From assembly GCA_002398875.1 (NCBI GenBank), contig DHCC01000033.1:13509-60647 (forward strand): a DNA stretch of 47,139 nt, read 5' to 3'. Every line of letters starts with the position of its first letter. Position 1 is the stretch's first letter. The stretch comes from Bacteroidales bacterium UBA4912. Its GTDB lineage: Bacteria; Bacteroidota; Bacteroidia; Bacteroidales; Dysgonomonadaceae. The notes below the pieces were generated by a model, which did not search any database, was not told where the DNA came from, and worked only from the letters and a program-made list of their open reading frames with translations. The translations under genes and the position numbers were made by a program. Positions 8,051 to 16,570 of this stretch are shown one piece after another.

Positions 8051-8085
8051 TTGACAAATATTGTCAAAATATGCAACTATTTTTG
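8051..8085 (+). promoter_or_regulatory. Palindrome and -7 box before the 8120 gene
   Basis: TTGACAA-ATA-TTGTCAA (8051-8067) is a perfect 7-3-7 palindrome in the gap between the divergent SRAP and 8120 genes. TATTTTTG (8078-8085) is a perfect -7 match, but no TTG is found 19-20 bp upstream. A dimeric repressor at the palindrome would overlap the -33 region. The regulator is unknown. Confidence 0.45.
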
Positions 8086-8119
8086 GTGTTTCATATAACG
8101 AATAATTGTTAAACAAGTT

Positions 8120-8557
8120 ATGACTGCACAATTTCCTAACAATATTCATATAGACGGAAAGGAATATTACTTGGCTACAAATCCCTTAAGTAGCTATCTG
8201 GAGTCTAAGAATATCACCATAGAGGGTTACTGTACAGGGTGCTGGGATGGATATCTGTCAGAGTGGGATATTATTGATGACAAACTTTATCTTGTTGATG
8301 TTTCACCCTGTTTTACAGATGAAGAGGGTGAAAGAATATTGACAATGGATAATCTTTTTCCCGGGCAGGATAAGGTTTTTGCAGAATGGTACTCCGGTGA
8401 ACTTTTACTTAAACATGGTGAACTGTTACATTATGTACATGCGGGCTATGAGTCTGTTTATGAGACACATATTCGAATAAAAATAGAAAAGGGTGAGGTG
8501 GCAGAAGTGAGTGTTGAGGATAATAGAAACAAAGTTTTTAAGGATTCTTATTTCTAA
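8120..8557 (+). CDS. Uncharacterised cytoplasmic protein, 145 residues
   Basis: I cannot assign a function. The protein is acidic, has no signal peptide or membrane helix, and looks like a small beta-rich globular domain. The most distinctive stretch is 'CTGCWDGYLSEWDIIDDKLYLVD' at about residues 38-60 (positions 8231-8299). From memory, a 'WxGYxxxWEIxxxxLYL' pattern recurs in scattered bacterial hypothetical proteins, so this is probably a conserved family. Two cysteines lie close together (C38, C41), with a third at about 64. The gene stands alone between the divergent SRAP gene and the TonB receptor. It has a -7 box (8078-8085) and a palindrome upstream, so it is likely a regulated single-gene unit. 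Codon use resembles the neighbours. Confidence 0.75.
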   Translation: MTAQFPNNIHIDGKEYYLATNPLSSYLESKNITIEGYCTGCWDGYLSEWDIIDDKLYLVDVSPCFTDEEGERILTMDNLFPGQDKVFAEWYSGELLLKHGELLHYVHAGYESVYETHIRIKIEKGEVAEVSVEDNRNKVFKDSYF

Positions 8558-8721
8558 CTGTAGATTTTTTTATTTCCGTGTGATTTACCTTAATAATCAG
8601 TTTAAAACATATTAATAAACATAAGAGCAAATTTCATTGTACTGATTAATCCTTTGATGCTGCGAATTTATAATGGTAAATTGTGAGTATTAAAACCATG
8701 TGAAATGGTAATTTAATGGGA

Positions 8722-8752
8722 TTGTCGGGTAATCGCTTTCAGGCTTACTTTG
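8722..8752 (+). promoter_or_regulatory. Promoter of the TonB-dependent receptor
   Basis: TTG at 8722-8724, a 20-bp spacer and TTACTTTG at 8745-8752 (one mismatch to TAnnTTTG) fit the Bacteroidota promoter. The predicted leader is about 22-28 bases to the ATG at 8781. Confidence 0.55.
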
Positions 8753-8780
8753 CAGCTTGATTCAATAATAAATAGGTACA

Positions 8781-11192
8781 ATGACTAAAAAATTGTTTTT
8801 ACTTACAGTATGTTTATTTAGCTTGCTGAATGTGGTTATTTCACAAGATAGAGCACAGGAAAGTGGGGTTTTTAGCGGTAAGGTAACAGGACCTGACGAT
8901 GAGGCTTTAATAGGTGCAACTGTGTATGTTGAGGAGGTTGGAGTAGGTGATGATACTGATTTATCCGGTCACTTTACAGTAGAAAATATTCCGGAAGGTA
9001 GGCACACTGTTATTGTTAGTTACGTTGGTTATGAGAAAGTGGAGCAGGAGTTGGATTTCAAAAATTATGATTTAGTACAGGATTTTTATCTGCAACCTGA
9101 TGAGCATGTTTTGCTTGAAGTTGAGGTGTTTGGTGTCAGAAAGGAGAGGCCGGAGAAGATGGACGCACTAACAAGAATTCCGTTGCGGTTGGATGAGCAG
9201 GTGCAGAGCATTTCTGTAATCTCTCAGAAGATGCTTAATGATCAGGGAGTGCTGACTCTGAATGATGCTGTGAGAAATGTTCCGGGGGTGACTACTTTCG
9301 CTACTTTTGGTAACACTACAGAGAGTCTTACTTCTCGCGGTTATCGGGGAATACCGGTAGTTAAAAATGGTGTGAGGGTACATTCAGATTTCAGAGGAAA
9401 TGGTTTCCTTGCTGATATGCAGGGTGTGGAAACAATACAGATTCTGAGGGGGTCTGCTGCAATTGCACAAGGTTTAGGTAATGATCTTGGTTCTGCCGGC
9501 GGGGTTGTAAATATTGCAACCAAAACTCCCAAATTTATTAATTCAGGAAATATCGGAATCAGAACAGGGAGCTGGGGACAGGTAAGACCTACTTTCGATC
9601 TTCAGTTTGTGACTGGCAGGCTGCAGAGAACTGCTTTTCGTATAAATGGTGCTTATGAACAGGGTGACAGTTATCGCAGCCATGTTTCTAAAGACAGAAT
9701 CTATATAAATCCCTCTTTTGCGTGGCATCCTGATGATAAGACAAAAGTGTCTCTGGAGATGGATTTTATGCATGACTCGAGAACACCGGATCAGGGTACT
9801 GTTAACCTGAGTACAGATAGTATTTACAATGTGTATGATATGCCGTATGATAGGTTTATGGGCTTCAAAACAGACCGACAGATAGTTAATACACTGACAT
9901 ATATGGGTCAACTCAACCGTGAACTGAGTAATCGTTTGAGTGTGAGAGTTGCTTATGCAGGTGCTGATATGAGTCAGAGAAAGATTGGTGCTCACGTATC
10001 TCCTTTGAGAAATGCTGCTCAAACTGGACTTTATAATCTGCGTTCCAGAGTTTACAGTGGTAGCAATCGTGAAGATAAAAACGGTGTTTTGCAGATTGAT
10101 CTGATTGGCAAGGATATTTATACGGGTGTTGTGAGACATACTTTTAATGTTGGACTTGATTACAGGTGGACAGATGTGTCCACTATCAGTACTAATTCTG
10201 TTGTTACTGATACTATTAACGTATTGCAATCGATAAATAATGAAACTCCTGTTGTTGCTTTGGTTGACGGAGAGCCTGTAACTGCACGGGAGTATGCTTA
10301 TGGTATGCTTTTGCAGGAGGTGATGACTTTCAACAGGTATCTGAAGTTGTCACTGGGACTAAGATACAGTCAAATCAGCGGAGTCACTGATAATAATATC
10401 TCAACAACAGGGGGTAGTGTTTGGGATCCGTTGATGGGGCTGATAATTACTCCTATTAAAAATATAAATTTATTTGCATCATTTACTACCACTACTTCTC
10501 TAAGAGGTGCGGCAAATCTTCTTGAGGATAAGGTCACTCATGTAGGACCTTCTAGAGAGAAACAGTTTGAGGCGGGTTTTAAAACTGAGTGGTTCAATAA
10601 CAGACTTCGATTTAATGCTACCTGGTTTAATATAATGAATAACAATCTTACTTACGCAGCTCTTAATGATGCGGGAAGTAATACCGGTTACTATATAAAG
10701 GCAGGCAATCTTAAAAGGCAAGGACTGGAGCTCGAGCTTACGGGTAAACTGATAAAAAATATGGATGTTGTTATGGGATATTCATACCTGGATGCAGGAT
10801 ATAAAGACAGTCCTTATTATCATGAGGGGTCAGCACCAATGAATACAGCAAATCATATTGCAAACGGGTGGTTTAACTATACATTTTTTGAAGGTGCACT
10901 AAGAAATCTGACGCTTGGGGCGGGTGCTTATTACGTTGGAGAGCGTCCTTTTGCAGAGTATACCTACAAGGTTTTGCCCGGACATCATGTAGAACCAAAC
11001 ATTGAGCCGTTTATTGCTGATGCATATACAACTCTTAATGTCAAGGTGGGCTACCGTTACCGTAATATCTTACTGCAGATGTTTGTAAATAATATACTTG
11101 ATGCAAAAGGTTATACAGCTTATTACAGGGGTGGTTATCTGAATCCTACTGATCCAAGGAATATTGCTGTTTCACTGAATTATCAATTCTAA
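8781..11192 (+). CDS. TonB-dependent siderophore receptor with carboxypeptidase-regulatory-like N-domain
   Basis: This is an 803-residue outer-membrane receptor. A signal peptide covers about residues 1-21 ('LFLLTVCLFSLLNVVISQ'). Residues 33-110 form a carboxypeptidase-D-regulatory-like beta-sandwich ('GKVTGPDDEALIGATVYVEE', 'VSYVGYEKVEQELDF'), common in Bacteroidota receptors. The plug follows at about 135-250 ('ISVISQKMLNDQGVLTLNDAVRNVPGV', 'ILRGSAAIAQG', 'GSAGGVVNIATKTP'). The rest is the 22-strand barrel, ending in an aromatic residue ('VSLNYQF'). The plug and barrel resemble ferric-siderophore receptors (FhuA/FecA type) rather than SusC proteins, and no SusD gene follows. It would supply the periplasmic importer at 21077-24662, although the two loci are 10 kb apart. 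The ligand is not determined. Confidence 0.9.
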   Translation: MTKKLFLLTVCLFSLLNVVISQDRAQESGVFSGKVTGPDDEALIGATVYVEEVGVGDDTDLSGHFTVENIPEGRHTVIVSYVGYEKVEQELDFKNYDLVQDFYLQPDEHVLLEVEVFGVRKERPEKMDALTRIPLRLDEQVQSISVISQKMLNDQGVLTLNDAVRNVPGVTTFATFGNTTESLTSRGYRGIPVVKNGVRVHSDFRGNGFLADMQGVETIQILRGSAAIAQGLGNDLGSAGGVVNIATKTPKFINSGNIGIRTGSWGQVRPTFDLQFVTGRLQRTAFRINGAYEQGDSYRSHVSKDRIYINPSFAWHPDDKTKVSLEMDFMHDSRTPDQGTVNLSTDSIYNVYDMPYDRFMGFKTDRQIVNTLTYMGQLNRELSNRLSVRVAYAGADMSQRKIGAHVSPLRNAAQTGLYNLRSRVYSGSNREDKNGVLQIDLIGKDIYTGVVRHTFNVGLDYRWTDVSTISTNSVVTDTINVLQSINNETPVVALVDGEPVTAREYAYGMLLQEVMTFNRYLKLSLGLRYSQISGVTDNNISTTGGSVWDPLMGLIITPIKNINLFASFTTTTSLRGAANLLEDKVTHVGPSREKQFEAGFKTEWFNNRLRFNATWFNIMNNNLTYAALNDAGSNTGYYIKAGNLKRQGLELELTGKLIKNMDVVMGYSYLDAGYKDSPYYHEGSAPMNTANHIANGWFNYTFFEGALRNLTLGAGAYYVGERPFAEYTYKVLPGHHVEPNIEPFIADAYTTLNVKVGYRYRNILLQMFVNNILDAKGYTAYYRGGYLNPTDPRNIAVSLNYQF

Positions 11193-11300
11193 TAAGATAT
11201 GGTATACTTAATAAAATCTTAACACAAAACTTAATCTGTTTTTCATTTAATTAATAACTTTACAGTTGTTGTATATCAGCTATTTAATAAAGTTAAAATT

Positions 11301-11480
11301 ATGGGAAACAGATCTAGTGGTTCAGCAGGTGATGCAGTTTATGGTTTAGGTTTTATTGGTGCGGCAATATACTATATTTCTACCGCAACAGGTTTCTGGG
11401 TGGGTGTATTAGGATTTCTAAAAGCATTAGTCTGGCCTGCATTTTTAGTTTATGAGGCTCTGAAGTATTTGGTAATGTAG
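11301..11480 (+). CDS. Small conserved membrane protein, 59 residues
   Basis: This short gene reads MGNRSSGSAGDAVYGLGFIG at its start and ends '...PAFLVYEALKYLVM'. One or two hydrophobic segments span about residues 14-53, and the N-terminus is rich in Ser and Gly. I recall similar ~60-residue proteins ('SAGDAVYGLGxIGAxxYY...LKAxVWPAFLVYxAL') in distant bacterial phyla, always uncharacterised. That recurrence, plus a clean ATG and a stop followed by a non-coding convergent region, argues it is real. It probably inserts in the inner membrane. No function is known. It lies 108 bp after the TonB receptor on the same strand, and the gap holds no clear terminator, so it could be co-transcribed or have its own promoter. 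Confidence 0.7.
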   Translation: MGNRSSGSAGDAVYGLGFIGAAIYYISTATGFWVGVLGFLKALVWPAFLVYEALKYLVM

Positions 11481-11566
11481 AATTTCATTTTACACTCCCG
11501 GAATACTTTATACTATAGAGAGCGACTATTTTATGGGATTCTTGTAGCCCGTCAGATGGATTAAAA

Positions 11567-11600
11567 GGTTTATTACTATCAGTTATAAGCATAATAAACC
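11567..11600. terminator. Hairpin between convergent genes
   Basis: GGTTTATTA (11567-11575) and TAATAAACC (11592-11600) form a perfect 9-bp stem around a 16-base loop. It lies between the small membrane protein gene and the convergent sulfatase. A T-run is lacking on both sides, so termination is only suggested. Confidence 0.4.
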
Positions 11601-11645
11601 ATTTCAGACTAATGGCAAGAGAGTGAATTATTGCATATTTAGATT

Positions 11646-13238
11646 TTATAAATCCATATTAATACCTTTTTCCTTTTCTCTCTGTAGTATAAGCTTCATT
11701 ATTTCAACTCTTTCAGGGTTTTCATCAGAAACATTGTCATACTCTCCACGGTCAATGACCATGTTATATAGCTGATCATGGGGATTATTACCTAACTCTG
11801 TATTTGTAAGTGGATTATAAGGTCTACCTTTGCTTGGTTCGATATACTTCCACTGTTTGGTAAGCACAGTAAGCGAGCCGGCTGAACCAATTATATAATC
11901 TCTGCCCGAAAGCTCCATTCCCAGCCATGCATTAAGTTGATTCTGACTGTCTTCAGGTATTTCAAGTGATTGATCAAACCCTGTCAGTGCAGCCATTGTG
12001 GCTGTCATATCTATTTGTGACACCAGTACCGGTGATACTTTAGAATCTACTCTTTCGGGCCAGTGAACAATAAAAGGTACTCTTGTTCCAGCTTCGAAGG
12101 TGCTGTATTTACCTCCTCTGAAAGGACCCCAGGGCTTATGATCCTTTAATCCTTCAACAGCTCCGTCTTCGTAGCCGTCATCAACAACAGGACCATTGTC
12201 ACTGGTCACAATTATAAGTGTATTCTCGAAAACTCCCGCTTTTTTGAGGGCTTTCACAATTTCCCCTACAGACCAGTCGAATTGTGCTATTGCATCGCCA
12301 CGATGCCCCATATCAGTTACACCTCGAAATCTTTCATGAGGATAACGTGGTACGTGTACATCATTTGTTCCAAAATATAGGAAAAAAGGTTTGTCGCTGT
12401 TTCTTTCTATGAAACTTACGGCATGTACAGTTATGCTGTCAGCAATATTTTCATCTTCCCAAAGAGCTGCTTTGCCTCCTTTCATATAACCAATGCGCGA
12501 AATCCCGTTAACTATACTTTGATCGTGACCATGATTGGGACTGGGATGGAGTTTTGTTAGCAGTTCCGGGTTGTCCTTACCTGTTGGTTCTCCTTCAAAA
12601 TTCTGTATGTAACTAACGTATATAGGGTCTTTTGGGTCGAGATTGACAACTCTCTGGTTTTCCATAAAAACACATGGAACCCTGTCTCCGGTGGCAGCCA
12701 TAATGTATGAGTAATCGAATCCTATTTCGGCAGGACCCGGTGATACCAGATCATTCCAGTTTTGTTTACCGGTCTCATCACCCATCCCGAGATGCCATTT
12801 GCCTACCGCTCCAGTTGTGTACCCCGCTTTTTGCAGTACTTTTGGAAGGGTAATCCTATCAGGTTTTATTATTAATGCTGCATCACCAGCTGCAACACCG
12901 GTGCCTTTTCTCCGCCAGGGATATTCACCTGTAAAAAGACCATATCGCGAAGGGGTGCTTGTTGCAGCTGCTGAATGGGCATTCGTAAATCTGATACCAT
13001 TAGCTGCAAGTGAATCTGTGTTTGGTGTTTTAACACGTTTTGCGCCATAAGATGACAGATCGCCATAGCCAATATCATCTGCATATATCAAGACAATATT
13101 TGGTCTTGAATTCGACTCGGCACTCATTGACTTTGCAGATTCTCCTCCTTCAATTGTATAACTAGTTAATAAGGGACTTGAAGCAATTATGGGACTAACA
13201 ACAAAAGGTGCTGATAATAGAGATAATATCTTTTTCAT
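11646..13238 (-). CDS. Exported serine-type sulfatase (S1 family)
   Basis: This is a 530-residue sulfatase of the alkaline-phosphatase-like fold that removes sulfate esters from glycans or aryl sulfates. A signal peptide covers about residues 1-20. 'PNIVLIYADDIGYGD' (46-60) carries the Ca2+-binding aspartates. The sulfatase signature is S94-T-P-S-R98 followed by 'YGLFTGEYPWR'. The residue converted to formylglycine is therefore a serine, which needs an anaerobic radical-SAM maturase (anSME), and none is in this window. Further active-site blocks are 'GAVGKWHLG' (Lys/His) and 'VTSDNGP'. It lies 16 bp downstream of a second sulfatase, so the two form an operon transcribed from near 14690. The exact substrate (mucin, fucoidan, chondroitin or other) is not determined. 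Confidence 0.92.
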   Translation of the reverse strand: MKKILSLLSAPFVVSPIIASSPLLTSYTIEGGESAKSMSAESNSRPNIVLIYADDIGYGDLSSYGAKRVKTPNTDSLAANGIRFTNAHSAAATSTPSRYGLFTGEYPWRRKGTGVAAGDAALIIKPDRITLPKVLQKAGYTTGAVGKWHLGMGDETGKQNWNDLVSPGPAEIGFDYSYIMAATGDRVPCVFMENQRVVNLDPKDPIYVSYIQNFEGEPTGKDNPELLTKLHPSPNHGHDQSIVNGISRIGYMKGGKAALWEDENIADSITVHAVSFIERNSDKPFFLYFGTNDVHVPRYPHERFRGVTDMGHRGDAIAQFDWSVGEIVKALKKAGVFENTLIIVTSDNGPVVDDGYEDGAVEGLKDHKPWGPFRGGKYSTFEAGTRVPFIVHWPERVDSKVSPVLVSQIDMTATMAALTGFDQSLEIPEDSQNQLNAWLGMELSGRDYIIGSAGSLTVLTKQWKYIEPSKGRPYNPLTNTELGNNPHDQLYNMVIDRGEYDNVSDENPERVEIMKLILQREKEKGINMDL

Positions 13239-13254
13239 ATTTTCGTATATTGTT

Positions 13255-14658
13255 TTAGAAAAGAGGCCAATTTGGATCTTCAGTTCTTGCGCTCTTCATA
13301 ATTTCTTTTAATTCTTTTGTTTTCTCAGGGTAGAGGTTTATAATATTGTGATATTCAGATGGATCAGAAGCAATGTTATATAACTCATATATACCGCCGT
13401 TTCTAATATCAAGATGTAGGAGTTTCCAATCACCTTTAATAACAGCCTGGCGTCCGCCAGATTCGTGAAACTCGAAATAGAAGTAGTCCCTATCCTTTTG
13501 ATTATCTTGTCCAAGAATACTAGGTAGTATACTTATTCCATCGGATTTTATATTAAAGTCATATTGTAATAAATCTGCAAATGTTGGCAGATAATCCCAG
13601 AATGCAAACGGAAAACTGCACTCTTTGCCTGAAGCAACTTTTCCTTTCCACGAAATTATTGTAGGCACGCGTATTCCGCCTTCATAAAGATCTCTCTTAT
13701 AGCCGCGATATATTCCATTACTGTTGAAGAATTCAGGATCACCACCTCCTTCTCTATGCGGACCGTTATCACTTGTAAATATTATAAGTGTATTGTCATA
13801 CAAACCCTCTTCTTTAAGTTTATCTACAATTTGCGCAACATACATATCAATCCTCATTACCATTGCGGCATGCGTTGCCCGAGGATAATCCTGTGACATA
13901 TATCCCCCCTTTCTGAAGTTAGGTCCTGTGTCTGTTCCCTTGAAAGGTATTTCAGCGAATTTCCCCCTTAGGCTCTGAATGATGCTGTCTTCCGGTACAA
14001 CAAGTTCTGCGTGAGGTAAAACGATTGGAACATATATAAAGAATGGATTGTCTTTTTGTTCCTCAATAAACTCCAGAGCTTTCTTTTGTATCAAGTCTTG
14101 AGAGTATACTCCAAACTTGCCATTATCGTTTTCGGGAAACTCTACTTTCTTATTATTGTCCCAAAGGTGACTGGGATAGTAATTATGTGCCAGCCGCTGA
14201 CAGTTGTATCCAAAGAAATGATCTACCCCCTGATTCACTGGGTCACCTGTTGAACCAGGATAACCTAATCCCCATTTACCAAAAGCACCTGTGACGTAAC
14301 CTGCATCTTTAAACAGTCTGAAGATAGTATAGATATCATCAGGAAGCGGTGCCTGACCCTCTGGCTGAATCTCCTTGTTGCCTCTAATTGGTGTGTGTCC
14401 GGTATGTAAACCTGTTAATAGGCTTGCTCGTGAGGGAGCGCTTACAGTTGTGCCTGAATAGCTTCTTGTAAATCTTGTGCCGCTTAACGCAAGCCTGTCT
14501 ATATTAGGTGTTTGAAATTTATCTTGTCCATAACAGCTGAGGTCGCCGTATCCTAAGTCATCTGTAAGTATGAAAAGTATATTTGGCTTATCCTGAGCAT
14601 AGAAAGAGGTTAATGCAGTTACACCCAGAGCTGTTGCTGTTAATCTTCGTTTGGACAT
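13255..14658 (-). CDS. Exported serine-type sulfatase (S1 family), first of pair
   Basis: This is a 467-residue sulfatase with a signal peptide of about 21 residues ending 'SFYAQ'. 'NILFILTDDLGYGDLSCYG' (26-44) provides the calcium-binding Asp pair D33-D34. The signature S73-A-P-S-R77 ('SGTTVSAPSRASLLTG') makes it serine-type. 'GAFGKWGLGYPG' is the conserved Lys block, with Gly where many sulfatases have His, and 'IFTSDNGPHREGG' is the C-terminal metal site. It differs clearly in sequence from the second sulfatase, so the two probably attack different sulfated positions. It is the promoter-proximal gene of the pair: TATCTTTG on the minus strand (14691-14684) is a perfect -7 box about 25 bp before the start. 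Confidence 0.92.
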   Translation of the reverse strand: MSKRRLTATALGVTALTSFYAQDKPNILFILTDDLGYGDLSCYGQDKFQTPNIDRLALSGTRFTRSYSGTTVSAPSRASLLTGLHTGHTPIRGNKEIQPEGQAPLPDDIYTIFRLFKDAGYVTGAFGKWGLGYPGSTGDPVNQGVDHFFGYNCQRLAHNYYPSHLWDNNKKVEFPENDNGKFGVYSQDLIQKKALEFIEEQKDNPFFIYVPIVLPHAELVVPEDSIIQSLRGKFAEIPFKGTDTGPNFRKGGYMSQDYPRATHAAMVMRIDMYVAQIVDKLKEEGLYDNTLIIFTSDNGPHREGGGDPEFFNSNGIYRGYKRDLYEGGIRVPTIISWKGKVASGKECSFPFAFWDYLPTFADLLQYDFNIKSDGISILPSILGQDNQKDRDYFYFEFHESGGRQAVIKGDWKLLHLDIRNGGIYELYNIASDPSEYHNIINLYPEKTKELKEIMKSARTEDPNWPLF

Positions 14659-14956
14659 GATATGTTATGATAATGTATTAAAACAAAGATACAACAATTT
14701 CCTTTAGAAGCTTCTTCAGTAATTGTGGAAAATTTACACAAAAAATAACATACTTTCAGCTAGGCTTAAGCATAATGAATTGTAACTTTATATTTGTAGT
14801 GGATTAGTGAATGAAAATAGAATTACGCGCATTGATTTTTTATTTAATCCAACCAAAATCTTAACTATGTTTTTATTTTTTCGTAGTGATTACGGGAACT
14901 TAGGAACATAGTTTTTTTTTGTACAATTAAGTAATACCTTTGAAAAAAATAGTGTT
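14659..14956. other. Divergent 298-bp intergenic region
   Basis: This region lies between the sulfatase pair (minus) and the CYTH gene (plus). It holds perfect -7 boxes for both: TATCTTTG on the minus strand at 14691-14684, and TACCTTTG on the plus strand at 14935-14942. A further TAnnTTTG-like TATATTTG lies near 14790 on the plus strand. None has a convincing TTG at -33. A 17-codon open frame starting at about 14811 is too weak to call. Nothing else is visible. Confidence 0.45.
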
Positions 14957-15433
14957 ATGGGATACGAGATTGAGAGAAAATTCCTCGTTAAAGGGGATTA
15001 TAAATCAAAAGCATTTAAGAGTTTCAGAATCAAACAGGGATATTTATCACTTTCGGGAGTGAATGTTATTCGTGTCAGGATAAAGAGTGATAAGGCTTTT
15101 ATCACAGTAAAAAGTGCACTTGTAGAAGGTAAAATAAAAAGACATGAATGGGAATACGAAATTCCTGTTAAAGACGCAGAAGAGATGCTTGAATTATGCG
15201 ATTCAAGTGTAATAGACAAAACACGTTATCTCGTAAAAGCAGGTAATCATACTTTTGAGGTAGATGAGTTTTACGGGGAAAACGAAGGTCTACTAATTGC
15301 AGAAGTAGAACTGGATGATGAAGACGAAATGTTTGAAAAGCCTGACTGGCTGGGAGATGAAGTCACGGGAAATGTCAGATACTATAATTCATTTCTGTCT
15401 ATTCACCCGTTTAATTCATGGAGTAACTTGTAA
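14957..15433 (+). CDS. CYTH-domain protein (triphosphate tunnel metalloenzyme)
   Basis: This is a 158-residue single-domain CYTH protein. The hallmark ExExK is E4-I-E6-R-K8 at the very N-terminus. The alternating acidic and basic strands of the tunnel follow ('FRIKQGYLS', 'VIRVRIKSDKAFITVK', 'WEYEIPVKDAEEML', 'FEVDEFYGENEGLLIAEVEL'). Characterised short members (such as Clostridium thermocellum and Nitrosomonas TTMs) hydrolyse inorganic tripolyphosphate or other triphosphates with Mg2+ or Mn2+. Nothing suggests adenylate cyclase activity. The gene stands alone, with a perfect -7 box 14 bp before the ATG, so its leader must be very short. It converges on ilvE with only 6 bp between stops. Confidence 0.9.
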   Translation: MGYEIERKFLVKGDYKSKAFKSFRIKQGYLSLSGVNVIRVRIKSDKAFITVKSALVEGKIKRHEWEYEIPVKDAEEMLELCDSSVIDKTRYLVKAGNHTFEVDEFYGENEGLLIAEVELDDEDEMFEKPDWLGDEVTGNVRYYNSFLSIHPFNSWSNL

Positions 15434-15439
15434 TTCTGT

Positions 15440-16459
15440 TTATTCTATAACAGTGACCCATCCATATTTGTCAGGCTCATCACCATACTGAATTGCACGC
15501 AGCTTATGGTAGAGCTTTTCGCTAATTGGTCCTGCTTTTCCATCCTTGCAAAAATGATAAGTCTTGTTTTCGCTAATATCATCAATACGCAAGATAGGAC
15601 TTATTACGGCTGCTGTGCCACACGCTCCTGCTTCTTCGAAAGTAGCCAGTTCATCTTCTAAAACAGGGCGGCGTTCAACTTTAAGTCCCATATCCTGAGC
15701 TAGCTGCATTAAGCTTTTGTTAGTTATTGATGGAAGAATTGATGTAGATTTTGGTGTAATATATGTGTTATCCCTTATTCCGAAGAAATTGGCAGGTCCG
15801 CATTCATCGATATACTTTTTCTCTTTTGCATCAAGATAAAGCACTGCAGAATAACCCATTTCGTGTGCTTTTTCTCCGGCAACCAAACTGGCAGCATAAT
15901 TACCGCCTACCTTGAATGTACCTGTACCAAGTGGAGCAGCACGGTCATATTCTCGTAGGATAACCATTGGTGTAGGTTTGAAACCTTCTTTGAAATAAGG
16001 ACCTACCGGTGTAACAAAAATGATGAATGTGTATTCTGTTGCAGGTTTAACCCCTACCTGTGCGCTCGTACCTATAAGAAGCGGACGAATATAAAGTGAA
16101 GCTCCGCTTTCGTATGGAGGTACGAAACGTGAGTTTTTTCTTATTGCCATAGCTACCATTTCTTCAAAAAGTTCCACAGGCAATTCAGCCATCATTATTC
16201 CTCTGCAAGATGATTGAAGCCTTAGAGCATTCTCACGCATCCTGAAGACACGTATTTTGCCATCTTTGCCTCGAAATGCTTTCAATCCTTCAAATACTTC
16301 CTGTCCGTAATGAAGACATGTAGCTGCTATATGGAGATTTAGATATTCAGAAGTCTCTGATTCAGGTTTGCTCCATTTACCATCTTTATAATAACTGCGA
16401 ATATTGTAGTCTGTTTTCATGTAGCCGAATGATAAATTCGACCAGTTAATAGCATCCAT
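15440..16459 (-). CDS. ilvE: Branched-chain amino-acid aminotransferase
   Basis: This is a 339-residue fold-type IV PLP enzyme of the long (class IIIb) branched-chain aminotransferase type, interconverting Leu, Ile and Val with their 2-oxo acids using glutamate. 'LHYGQEVFEGLKAFRGKDG' (50-67) and 'FRMRENALRLQSSC' are family blocks. The PLP lysine is K183 in 'GTGTFKVGGNYAASL'. 'YIDECGPANFFGI' and 'TAAVISPI' form the cofactor phosphate region. The length fits the family. It stands alone, divergent from dnaG. TACATTTG (minus strand, 16508-16501) is a perfect -7 box about 41 bp before the start. Confidence 0.95.
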   Translation of the reverse strand: MDAINWSNLSFGYMKTDYNIRSYYKDGKWSKPESETSEYLNLHIAATCLHYGQEVFEGLKAFRGKDGKIRVFRMRENALRLQSSCRGIMMAELPVELFEEMVAMAIRKNSRFVPPYESGASLYIRPLLIGTSAQVGVKPATEYTFIIFVTPVGPYFKEGFKPTPMVILREYDRAAPLGTGTFKVGGNYAASLVAGEKAHEMGYSAVLYLDAKEKKYIDECGPANFFGIRDNTYITPKSTSILPSITNKSLMQLAQDMGLKVERRPVLEDELATFEEAGACGTAAVISPILRIDDISENKTYHFCKDGKAGPISEKLYHKLRAIQYGDEPDKYGWVTVIE

Positions 16460-16570
16460 CTTAAATAAATTTATAGTATCCGAAATAAACTTGTGTAATG
16501 CAAATGTATGAATATATTTTCAAAAATCACTTTTTTTCACAATATTAATAAGTAATTTCGTACTTCTGTT

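Noticed and set aside
8558..8780. A riboswitch in front of the TonB receptor
   Set aside because: The 223-bp gap has a promoter close to the start codon, leaving a leader of only about 22-28 bases, too short for a known riboswitch.
9543..10229. A 228-codon open frame antisense to the TonB receptor
   Set aside because: It lies wholly inside the receptor's barrel region on the other strand, has low-complexity Thr/Ile/Ser composition, no recognisable domain and no promoter. It is a by-product of receptor codon use.
14811..14864. A 17-codon frame (MKIELRALIFYLIQPKS) upstream of the CYTH gene
   Set aside because: It is very short, has no start-region support and nothing links it to regulation. 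Such frames are expected by chance in 298 bp of AT-rich DNA.
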